This document shows positions 17,901 through 24,600 of a DNA stretch of 34,085 nucleotides, piece by piece. The position numbers were made by a program, and so were the translations under genes. Location of the stretch: positions 1-34,085 of the forward strand of contig JANPCU010000098.1 in the NCBI GenBank assembly GCA_031431195.1. Reading direction: 5' to 3'. Within the stretch, counting starts at the first letter, position 1, and each line of letters starts with the position of its first letter. This DNA comes from TH-plancto1 sp031431195 (GTDB taxonomy: Bacteria; Planctomycetota; Planctomycetia; Planctomycetales; Planctomycetaceae). The notes beneath the pieces were generated by a model. The model worked only from the letters and a program-made list of their open reading frames with translations, ran no database searches and had not been told where the DNA came from.

Positions 17901-18862
17901 ATCAACTTGACAAGCCCAGCGATGAATGGATTCAACCTGGAGTTGTGTGCGACGTCGCGGTCTCAAAATCGGACGGATGGATCATTTCTTGGTCTGGAAG
18001 CAACGACGGGTTTAGTTCCGTCCGCGCGTCCCAGCGAGGAAAGCCGGAATCTTTCGATAAGGCGCTCGCTGGGAACCGCGCGCTGCGATACCACGGACTA
18101 ATCGCCAAAGCGGGTGTCGCACTTCCGCCTGAGGGGTTGCCAGTCGCCATTCTCAGGAACGACGTTGATCGCTTAGCCGATGGGGGAATTGTCTGTTTGT
18201 GGACTCCAGACCGCCAACCGGGGCCAGAAGATATCCAGGGTTTCATGAATAGCGCCACATCTGCAGTGTTCAGCCCCGATGGGAAGTACCTCGCGCTGCT
18301 TACCGCCTTGAAGAAGGTGCGGTTGTATTCCGTGCATGGCGACACCCTGAAGCAAGAACGATCCTGGACCATTGATGGCAACGTCCCTACCATGCAGTTC
18401 AGTCCTGATGGCTCGCAACTTATCACATGGGATGACACCGGCGCTCAGACTCATTTCGCCCTGGACAGCGACGTTCCACTGAAGACTCTGCGAAATCCAA
18501 AGTTCACGCAGGGGAGATGGGATCAGGGCGAGAGGTGGATCGCCTGGGGATCAGAGGGGGATGTGAGTCTGTGGCACAAAGAGTTGAACGACCCACTAGC
18601 GGTCTTCGAAACCACAATTTCGAGTAAAATACTTGGTGCCCGGCTAGTGGGAGACGGGACGGTCGTTACTTGGGGCTCCAACACTCAAGGTGGAGTCAGC
18701 GAGATCTGGAATGCCCCATCTTCTCGCTTGGAGGAGGCCGACGACTTGATTCGGAGTTTCGAACTCCGATCAGGGCAAACCCTCGACAGCGCGGGGGTTC
18801 CCCGGTTTCTAAGTTCAGACGAGATCTTGCAGCGCGGCGCTCCCACCATCGACAACCGGTGA
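14909..18862 (+). CDS. Membrane Ser/Thr protein kinase with WD40-like repeats
   Basis: I place the start at the ATG at 14909, 10 nt after the sigma-factor stop; an in-frame upstream start would overlap that gene by about 100 bp. The product has 1317 residues. The N-terminal Hanks-type kinase domain (about 30-330) has the Gly-rich loop DRGGMGKVYVAED, the ATP lysine in AVKFI (66), HRDLKPSN (176-183, catalytic Asp 178), DFG (203-205) and GTPGYMAPEQ, so it should be active. One membrane helix (CILCLMVPLLVGSTLW, about 377-392) follows, then a short coiled coil. From about 470 to the end are many beta-propeller repeats recognisable by Trp-Asp or Val-Trp-Asp endings (AKVWDAQTRR, VRLWDVENAS, IRIWNAVDSS, VVVWDIEACR). 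The repeats probably face outside the cytoplasm and may sense a ligand. Probably an operon with the sigma factor. Confidence 0.9.
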   Translation: MDEHDAFLHRLRSDDDFWERQEHVGAMLGNRYHVLEYVDRGGMGKVYVAEDMHLPANPHRPRRAVKFIRRDRITPISMELFRREASVLSQLVGVAEGLLDIHGFGEHEGQFYIVTEYIPGLMPQNMKAPCRDLQAYIQAHGKSLRARDAAEIVRRCAATMDVIHRHNAGILPPIVHRDLKPSNILLVKDETDVWFGFRTKISDFGLASPIDDAGEITGTPGYMAPEQCDPNGEFGAISPSSDIWALGVMLAQLVTGELPIRVGGKNAKVQTASYYSQFQQLKVRAEPISIPWLGDADLTEICRSCLRIDPQCRFQPAGSPIDGNISNGEALDIRRREHSELSEALDRWLTYRPLSQRLGRTPLSRRGWLFFRRHPIACILCLMVPLLVGSTLWTRHERASLQTTQENLREITHQAKTSADAANVNARMSEANQKLAAENSRRVEFEKGEVRWRSAVDARTAGDGTRSILQFLAACRHWQAADRPDLAAASDYAAGSLDLANGAVANHSAITVAIALKPPDDLIFLADSSGRGCYWDHSNLPEWIPMHSKEILGAALFPRGDRLVTWSFDGTAKVWDAQTRRLLATLTHPSTRWPQAAPGADPNQVLTWGFDNSVRLWDVENASVLWSGKHADRIVDAKTSRDGRRVLTWASRDPLLRVWNLNDGAELSFDMDGEILEAGFVDGRDEAWACSEAGLIRFFDLSAGERFGKDMPFNTRFTLCAIAEGRHCLFCDRDGRVYVCDLEKRLGGKLKGLASISGAAFSPNGKLCAIIDKNGKIDLRDLPQWKERSEFDATGCSYVFFHDDRTLVARSDLGVVRAWDVDSGALIAAIRQQGANRTILTKSEIVAVTSSVHPTAVRYRLNGSRSQRFVHPPSGLFAAMFSQPIPSEIIQTEVLPSRNRVVTAGRNGVIRIWNAVDSSLIETLRHPGEVWGIAVDSAEKTFLSFGNNSSVVVWDIEACREIGRFKHKRNIVGARFAFDDLAILSWSVDGSVQVRDRDQLDKPSDEWIQPGVVCDVAVSKSDGWIISWSGSNDGFSSVRASQRGKPESFDKALAGNRALRYHGLIAKAGVALPPEGLPVAILRNDVDRLADGGIVCLWTPDRQPGPEDIQGFMNSATSAVFSPDGKYLALLTALKKVRLYSVHGDTLKQERSWTIDGNVPTMQFSPDGSQLITWDDTGAQTHFALDSDVPLKTLRNPKFTQGRWDQGERWIAWGSEGDVSLWHKELNDPLAVFETTISSKILGARLVGDGTVVTWGSNTQGGVSEIWNAPSSRLEEADDLIRSFELRSGQTLDSAGVPRFLSSDEILQRGAPTIDNR

Positions 18863-19078
18863 ATTTCTCCGGATGCGGGGAACAGGGATGATTCTAGCGG
18901 ACGAAGCTGAGCAGAGAATTGTGGATGCGGCCAAATGATTTGCAGCCCGCCTATCGGCTAGATGCCGACCAGGCGACATAACCTGCTTCCAGGAAAGCCG
19001 TTGCGTCAGGGAAAGAATTATTTCAACAGGCGATGCGTGTGGATAAATAGCAAGCGATTCACACCTCGATCAATCCCT

Positions 19079-19109
19079 TGGACTCCCGCACGATTCGCGC
19101 GGAAGTCCA
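19079..19109. repeat. 31-bp palindrome, degenerate copy
   Basis: This has the same length and ends as the perfect copies at 13936 and 22149, but several substitutions, some of them paired across the axis, leaving two mismatched arm positions (13 of 15 pairs). It lies 19 bp upstream of the ATG of the exported HEAT-like protein, overlapping where a promoter or leader would be. Confidence 0.65.
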
Positions 19110-19128
19110 CCAGCGAAAAGGCCCCCCA

Positions 19129-20790
19129 ATGTTTCGGCAATCAATCTTGGCGTTGGCTATCACATTGACATGCAATGTGACGATGGCGAACGAGACCCCC
19201 GACCTCAGATCCCTGCTGCAGACCATTTCACAGAGCAAGAATTGGGCGGAACGAAGAGACGCCATTTGGCAGTTGGGAAAACTGCCACCGTCGGAATGCA
19301 TCGTGAAGGCACTTGTCGTTGTGCTCACGGATCCCACTTCAGATGGAGACCTCCGTGAGTACGCGCTATCGGGGATCGGCGAGCAACTGAAGAATCATCG
19401 TGATCTGCATGCACCGCATGAACTTGTCGAAGCCCTTGATTCACCGGATCTCGATCGCAAAGGCATCATTACCACGTTGGGGATGTTTCGCTCGTTTGAA
19501 TTGCGATCTGTGCCAGTGTTGCTCGACAAGATTCGCACCGATGACGAGTTGTTCGTTCGGCTGTCACACGCGTTCTTCGATGCCGATCGTCTGGTAGGTT
19601 TGTCGGACCACAAGGACCACAAAATACGCTCCGTCGCGTTGTCCAGGTTGTGGAATGCAACTCAAGACATTGATCTGTGTCTTCCGCTCTATCTGCGGGA
19701 AACGGGCAGATCGTTACCCAAAGAGACTCAAGACCAGATTGCAGCCATTGAAATGAAGATCGATGAGTTGCAGGACAAACTGAATAGCCTGTCGACGGAC
19801 GATCCCGCCCGAGATGGCCTCGAACAAATGGTCATGACCCTCAAATACGAGCCCGTGATGGGTGAACAATCGTCGTTCTCATTCGGTCAATTGGGCATGG
19901 CCTTGCTAACCCATCGGATGACAACTGACCATCCCATCGCTTGTGGCCAAGCCCTGTCGGGATTGGTTGGGAACCAATCGGAACCCGAAGAGTTGCGTAT
20001 GCGAGCGGCATTGATCCTTTCGTCGATCGCTTCGTCGGACGAAGCGGATCGGAAAATGCTTGTGGATGCTGGCGTTCTTGATCGAATCCAGGAATTATCA
20101 ATGAAAGGGCTGAAAGATGACTCTTTACAGAGCGCGATCAACCATTGTGTGACGGCTCTCAAAACGCAACACGATCGATTCAAGACAGTCACGATGCCGA
20201 GTAACGATGACGGCGGTAGCCGCCCCTCATGGACATCGACCCTGCTTCCGTTTGAAGAAAGCGTGGAAGATCGATGGAAAGGTGAACCGCCGATTTGGTG
20301 GAATCCATCCATCCCTCTCCCTCCTCCCTCTCCGTTTCCTCCTCCTCTTCCCCCTCAGTCATTATGGCCAGAGAATCGGCCGCTGTATGGCTTTCCGACG
20401 GATGAACTACCAACCATCAACCATTCGACAAGTTGGGACGGACGGATTGACTCGTCACTTGCACACCACGCCCCTGCGCTCGGGTACATCGCAGACCAAG
20501 ATGGTTTCGAGACGCTCTGGACATCCTGGAAGGGGGTAGACTCGCGATCGCCAGAAATTGACTTCGACAAGTACATCGCGATTGTTGCGGCTGCACCGTC
20601 AAGCACGTTGCTGCTTCTGTCGGAGGTCAGCGGGAAGGGTGACCTCACGGTGCGAATCATCGCCAATGCTGATCAGACCTCAGATCATGGCTTCGTCATC
20701 AAGCTGATTGAAAGACATGGGGTGAAGTCGGTCAGAGGCCGAGCAATCCCACCAAAGTCGAGACAGCAAAACGAACCACAGAAGGACTGA
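19129..20790 (+). CDS. Exported HEAT-like repeat protein with PrcB-like C-terminus
   Basis: The frame is open from a TTG at 19078 inside the palindrome, but the ATG at 19129 gives a clear signal peptide (MFRQSILALAITLTCNVTMA, cut before Asn-Glu-Thr), so I use that; the product is 553 residues. Residues about 25-340 are helical with HEAT-like units (NWAERRDAIWQLGKLP, LREYALSGIGEQLKN, KIRSVALSRLWN, LRMRAALILSSIAS). A Pro-rich linker follows at about 400-420 (IPLPPPSPFPPPLPPQ). The C-terminal 100 residues (FETLWTSWKG, PEIDFDKYIAIVAA, a strand-rich end with FVIKLIERHG) resemble PrcB C-terminal/DUF4424-like domains of secreted proteins. This suggests an extracytoplasmic protein-binding role. It lies 266 bp after the kinase gene on the same strand and may belong to the same response. 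Confidence 0.65.
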   Translation: MFRQSILALAITLTCNVTMANETPDLRSLLQTISQSKNWAERRDAIWQLGKLPPSECIVKALVVVLTDPTSDGDLREYALSGIGEQLKNHRDLHAPHELVEALDSPDLDRKGIITTLGMFRSFELRSVPVLLDKIRTDDELFVRLSHAFFDADRLVGLSDHKDHKIRSVALSRLWNATQDIDLCLPLYLRETGRSLPKETQDQIAAIEMKIDELQDKLNSLSTDDPARDGLEQMVMTLKYEPVMGEQSSFSFGQLGMALLTHRMTTDHPIACGQALSGLVGNQSEPEELRMRAALILSSIASSDEADRKMLVDAGVLDRIQELSMKGLKDDSLQSAINHCVTALKTQHDRFKTVTMPSNDDGGSRPSWTSTLLPFEESVEDRWKGEPPIWWNPSIPLPPPSPFPPPLPPQSLWPENRPLYGFPTDELPTINHSTSWDGRIDSSLAHHAPALGYIADQDGFETLWTSWKGVDSRSPEIDFDKYIAIVAAAPSSTLLLLSEVSGKGDLTVRIIANADQTSDHGFVIKLIERHGVKSVRGRAIPPKSRQQNEPQKD

Positions 20791-21027
20791 AGGCGTATTT
20801 CCACGACTTCACCCACGGACTTCCAACAGAACTCTGGGGTATCAGACCGCCACAGAAGTTACCACTCGTTGCGGGGGACTTGCGGGACAGAGCGTGCCGA
20901 TGCTGCGAGTCTGCCGACTTGTCCGCTCCAGCCCCCCCGACGAGCCACCGGGCTCCTCGCAACCCCACCGCCGCGACTCTCAAGACCTCTGGTGCAGAAA
21001 ATGGGGTCAGGCAACTCGATGCGTCGC

Positions 21028-21939
21028 TCAAGGCTCGGGAGCTTCAAGAGCTTCTTGATTGTCGCTGGGCGGCACCTCTACTCGGAGGCGGATTTTGACA
21101 CGTTCCAATTGAATCTCTCGAAGTTTTTGTTGCTTTCTCGCGATCTCCTCCCTGATCGGTCGATTGGATTCCTTGTTTCTCTTTATCTCTTGCTGACTTC
21201 TTTCTAACTCTTGCTGTCTCGCGAAATGCTCCTCATGCTCCCGAGGTGTCCTTGGAGCCTTTGGAGCCTCATCAAGAGAGAAGAGATCCGGAACCAGCCG
21301 CTCTGACTTAAGACTGCGCTTCAAAGCGCGAAGCTTTCCTTCAAGAGCCCACTCTTCATCGCGAAGTTGGCGATCTCGAAGAATCGACAATTCAATCTCT
21401 ACATTCTGCGCTGCTAGCCTATCGGCTAAATCAGTATTGAACGAATGGCCGGGAGGCAGATTGAACATTTCCGAGGCTCCGATGACGAAAATAAGCGGCG
21501 AGAACCATATTACCACCCACACACCGCCTGGCAGCTTGGAGTCTTGCATCCGAATGCAGCATCCCATCATGTGAATAAGTCCCCACCAGCCATAGAATTC
21601 TTTGCCGTATTCCCTGGAACTCACGAGGCATAAAGTGCCGTACACAACGCCAGGAACGATCCAGATCATCCATGCTAAGGCCGTCAATACGATCTCCGCA
21701 GCAGTTGCCGCATGTGCCACCTCAGTAGGCAGCATGGCTGCACTATGTTCATGCTGCATTGGCACTGAACTTGGATCACCATCGCTGGAGCAGTCGTTTG
21801 AAGTCGAGATCGGAATTTTCTCGGGTGCCGGTTGGGCCGTCATCTCAGGCCAGTGGGGCTTCGTGCGGCAGGCAGGACATTCCCCAGCCGAAGTTGGGAT
21901 GACTTTGGTCTTGCAATTCGGGCAGGGGAGGATGGTCAT
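21028..21939 (-). CDS. Zinc-ribbon membrane protein with C-terminal coiled coil
   Basis: A 303-residue protein from the ATG at 21939. The N-terminus has a zinc ribbon (CPNC at 6-9, CPAC at 21-24), then a polar linker. Two hydrophobic segments follow (about 83-106, TALAWMIWIVPGVVYGTLCL; about 139-160, VWVVIWFSPLIFVIGASEMF) with an aromatic-rich loop between. The C-terminal half (about 170-290) is highly charged, with Glu/Arg/Gln heptad-like stretches (EEHFARQQELERSQQEIKRN, EEIARKQQKLREIQLERVK) indicating a coiled coil. Both ends should be cytoplasmic. Function unknown. It converges on the HEAT-like gene, 237 bp apart. Its upstream region holds a perfect copy of the 31-bp palindrome. Confidence 0.7.
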   Translation of the reverse strand: MTILPCPNCKTKVIPTSAGECPACRTKPHWPEMTAQPAPEKIPISTSNDCSSDGDPSSVPMQHEHSAAMLPTEVAHAATAAEIVLTALAWMIWIVPGVVYGTLCLVSSREYGKEFYGWWGLIHMMGCCIRMQDSKLPGGVWVVIWFSPLIFVIGASEMFNLPPGHSFNTDLADRLAAQNVEIELSILRDRQLRDEEWALEGKLRALKRSLKSERLVPDLFSLDEAPKAPRTPREHEEHFARQQELERSQQEIKRNKESNRPIREEIARKQQKLREIQLERVKIRLRVEVPPSDNQEALEAPEP

Positions 21940-22366
21940 CGCTGTTCTCGGTACTTCCGACCATTTGGAGGTGACATCATGTGGGCCTCTTGCTCACATC
22001 TGGATTTAGTTCAGCGGCAAGGCAATCCGCAGGGAGAACGCTGCACGACCGCACCTCTATGGACCTCTATGGTAAGGAGCGATAGGGTTCGGGTCTATGG
22101 AAATGAGGCGTGAGCGATTGGGCTTCCCCAAGTATCTCGCCCAAGGCTTGGACTTCCCCACGAATCGTGGGGAAGTCCAGCTGAGGCATCACAGTTCTAT
22201 GGTTTGGGGGTCAGCGCGGTAAACATTGCATCGCTGGCGAGCCCAGTACGGCGGCATGAGGTCCGAGGATGCCAAGCGGCTTAAACAACTTGAAGATGAG
22301 CCCCCCGATTCCCCGCACTCCCCCCCAGCCCTCGCCACCATTTCCAACCGAGTTCAACACCCCAGT
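21940..22366. promoter_or_regulatory. Gene-free region between two minus-strand genes
   Basis: These 427 bp lie upstream of the zinc-ribbon gene and downstream of the response regulator gene, both on the - strand. They contain palindrome copy 2 (22149-22179), a shorter inverted repeat TTGGGC/GCCCAA (22118-22144, 15-nt loop), and a run of four C tracts (22301-22331). Read on the - strand, the C tracts are a four-G-tract motif 36 nt past the response regulator stop. I see no gene here. Confidence 0.5.
22149..22179. repeat. 31-bp perfect palindrome, copy 2
   Basis: All 31 bases match the copy at 13936-13966, about 8.2 kb away, although flanks are unrelated. The site is 209 bp upstream of the zinc-ribbon gene start on the - strand and 187 bp past the response regulator stop. 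No T tract follows on either strand. Confidence 0.8.
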
Positions 22367-23440
22367 TCATTTCCTGATCACGTAGGATCCGGCTCTCGCA
22401 GAGCCAACGAACCGCAGCGTGCCCGCAGCTTTCATCGCCGCAAGGTCGCGTTTGGCGGTGGCGGATGAGCAGGCGAAGCGGTCGATGAGGTGACGAATCT
22501 GGAGTTGGACGCCCTGTTTCAATTGCGAGAGTGCCCAGCGCTGACGTTCGTTCAGATCGTTGGCGGGTGAATCGTCAGGGACAGCGTGTTCTTCGCTCTG
22601 TGAAGACTTGGATTCTGCAAGTGAATCGACTTCGCACGCTACGACACGGCTTCCAGAATCGATCGTGATCCACTCCTGCAACCGATATCCTGGCCCACCG
22701 CTGGCGATGATCGATGTCCGCTCGCAGGTGATGTTGGCCTCTTCCAGTAGCCGCTGGGCGACTTTGTTGCGGAACTCCAGGACTTGGCTGGCGATGCCGT
22801 TCTGGCCGCAGTCGGAACCGAGCCGTTCCGTCAGGTCCGAACCGGCATGGGCCACGTATTGACCGTTGGGGCGTTTCTCGGACAGCAGCGTCAGGATCTG
22901 GTGCATCAGCTGGCTGATCGGGATGTCGACGCCGCAGATCTCGACCCGGCGATTGGACAGGACCATGCTGCCGCCATTGAACGGCCTCGGGGGACCGGAC
23001 GGCTTCATTGCCAAGGTCGTCTTCGGGCCGGATTGGCCGGACCTGTCGAGGGCTTCGAGGATGGCCTTGTCGAGCGTGCGACCTCGGATCGGGAACGGTT
23101 TGGGGATGTAGTCGGCTGCGCCCATCTTGATGCAGTCGACGCCCTGGTGCGGGCCGTCGTTGCCGTGAGCGGTCATCACGATGACCGGCGTCCGCTTGCC
23201 GAATTGGCCGATCGCTTCCCGCAGCAGGTTGATCCCGTTTTCGATCCGTGGGAAGCTCCGGCCTTCCTTGACCGGGATCTCCAGGTCGAACAGGGCGTAC
23301 GCATACGAATGCCCGTTGAGTAGCTTGCGGGCCGCTTCCTGGCAAGAAGCGGTGTCGTGAGTGTGGCCGAGTGATTCGACCACATCAACGACGGTGTCCC
23401 TGATTCGGGGATCATCTTCCACAATCAGTGCGCGCGTCAT
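22367..23440 (-). CDS. Response regulator with two DNA-binding domains
   Basis: A 357-residue protein from the ATG at 23440, with GAGG about 10 bases upstream. Residues 1-125 are a receiver domain: acidic pocket VEDD (7-10), phosphoacceptor Asp 52 in ALFDLEIP, Thr 90 in VIVMTAHG, Lys 114 in IPKPF. Residues about 165-255 look like an OmpR-type winged helix, ending with the recognition-helix and wing pattern VLEFRNKVAQRL and GGPGYRL. After a linker, residues about 295-357 form a second winged helix of the DeoR/HTH type (LNERQRWALSQLKQG, SSATAKRDLAAMKAAGTLRF). Two different DNA-binding heads on one receiver is unusual. It is the last gene of a three-gene operon, 11 nt after the kinase stop. The kinase next door is the likely phosphodonor. 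Expected role: transcription control, possibly of the island. Confidence 0.85.
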   Translation of the reverse strand: MTRALIVEDDPRIRDTVVDVVESLGHTHDTASCQEAARKLLNGHSYAYALFDLEIPVKEGRSFPRIENGINLLREAIGQFGKRTPVIVMTAHGNDGPHQGVDCIKMGAADYIPKPFPIRGRTLDKAILEALDRSGQSGPKTTLAMKPSGPPRPFNGGSMVLSNRRVEICGVDIPISQLMHQILTLLSEKRPNGQYVAHAGSDLTERLGSDCGQNGIASQVLEFRNKVAQRLLEEANITCERTSIIASGGPGYRLQEWITIDSGSRVVACEVDSLAESKSSQSEEHAVPDDSPANDLNERQRWALSQLKQGVQLQIRHLIDRFACSSATAKRDLAAMKAAGTLRFVGSARAGSYVIRK

Positions 23441-23451
23441 GCGTCACGTCC

Positions 23452-24600
23452 TCAGTCTTCGGTCAGCGGCAGTTTCATGCTGACTCGGGTTCCAATGCCT
23501 TCCTGGCTGTCAATCTCCAGAGACCCACCGTGGGCCTCGATGTACCTCTTCGATGTGGGCAGACCGAAACCTGTCCCGTCATGTTTCAAGGTGGTCTGGC
23601 CCGGGATGAACTGTCGGATCTGACGCAGGTCTTCCGCACCAAACCCAACAGCGTTGTCTTCGATCACGATGTCGACCCGTCCGGGCTGCGTCACTTGAGC
23701 CTGGACGTTGATCCAGAACGGGCCGTCCTGATCCAGCCGAGGCCGGAATCCATCCAGCGCATTCTGGATCAGGTTCGTGAAGGCCACGACGATATGAACT
23801 TTGGAAGCATCAATCGTGACCTCGTCCGGAACGTGTACTTGCAGGGAGATCAGGCTCGGGTCATGCCCACTTTTAGTGAAACACGCCTTGGCATTCTCGC
23901 TGGCCTCATGGACCAGGGACGACAGTCGTTCCCGGCGGCGTTCGGTGGGCACCTGCTGCGAGTAGCGGCGGACATCGTCCATCAGCTGGCTCAGGTCCGC
24001 CGTTGCATCGACAATCCGTTTCAGGTGCTTCTGCAGTTCGGCAGGCGTCACCTTCCCACTTGCGACGCGGTTCAGCAACGTCTGGGCACTCCCGCTGACC
24101 GGCGTCAACAGCCCGCGCATGTTGTGGATCGTGGCTCCCACCAGAACGTCGTACAGCCGCTCGGCAATCTGCCGCGACATCTTCGTCGCCAACGTCCCGT
24201 GCAGCCGCTCCATCATTTCATAGTCGTCAGCCACTCCCCCGAGCACTAGGCGACGACGCGAGGATGTCTGTTGTCCCTTGCGGCGACGATCGAGCGACCG
24301 CTCGGCGGCCTTCCGCACGTAGGAGTTCTGATCCTCACTCAACTGAGCTGCCAAGGTGCCGAAACTCTCTTCAGGCAACCGGTCGAGCAACTCAGCCACG
24401 CGTTGGCGTACCTCCCACTTCGCATCGCGGACCAGGATCGCGAGTACGGTCAGCATCTCATCAGTCGGTGAACCAAATGCCTGCGATTGGTTGAGCAGCA
24501 GCGATTCCCGGTCACGCCAGCGAATCGAATCCGGATCAGCTTCCAGTCGCCGCGCAATCGCCGCCCAATCCGGGAGTGTGGTTGTTGCACTACTGACCAT
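23452..24600 (-). CDS. Cytoplasmic histidine kinase with N-terminal HEAT-like repeats
   Basis: A 382-residue protein from the ATG at 24600, overlapping the ATPase stop by 11 bp (translational coupling). No membrane segment or signal peptide is seen. Residues about 45-105 form two HEAT-like helical repeats (MLTVLAILVRDAKWEVRQRV, GTLAAQLSEDQNSYVRKAAE). The dimerisation domain carries His 159 in ATIHNMRGLL, where the residue after His is Asn rather than the usual Glu/Asp. The ATPase domain is complete: N box FTNLIQNALDG (274-284), G1 EDNAVGFG (314-321), G2 GTGFGLPTSKRYIEAHGG (342-359). Sensing by a cytosolic HEAT platform fits an internal signal, perhaps a protein or nucleic-acid complex. The adjacent ATPase is the obvious candidate partner, and the response regulator 11 nt downstream the target. 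Confidence 0.85.
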   Translation of the reverse strand: MVSSATTTLPDWAAIARRLEADPDSIRWRDRESLLLNQSQAFGSPTDEMLTVLAILVRDAKWEVRQRVAELLDRLPEESFGTLAAQLSEDQNSYVRKAAERSLDRRRKGQQTSSRRRLVLGGVADDYEMMERLHGTLATKMSRQIAERLYDVLVGATIHNMRGLLTPVSGSAQTLLNRVASGKVTPAELQKHLKRIVDATADLSQLMDDVRRYSQQVPTERRRERLSSLVHEASENAKACFTKSGHDPSLISLQVHVPDEVTIDASKVHIVVAFTNLIQNALDGFRPRLDQDGPFWINVQAQVTQPGRVDIVIEDNAVGFGAEDLRQIRQFIPGQTTLKHDGTGFGLPTSKRYIEAHGGSLEIDSQEGIGTRVSMKLPLTED

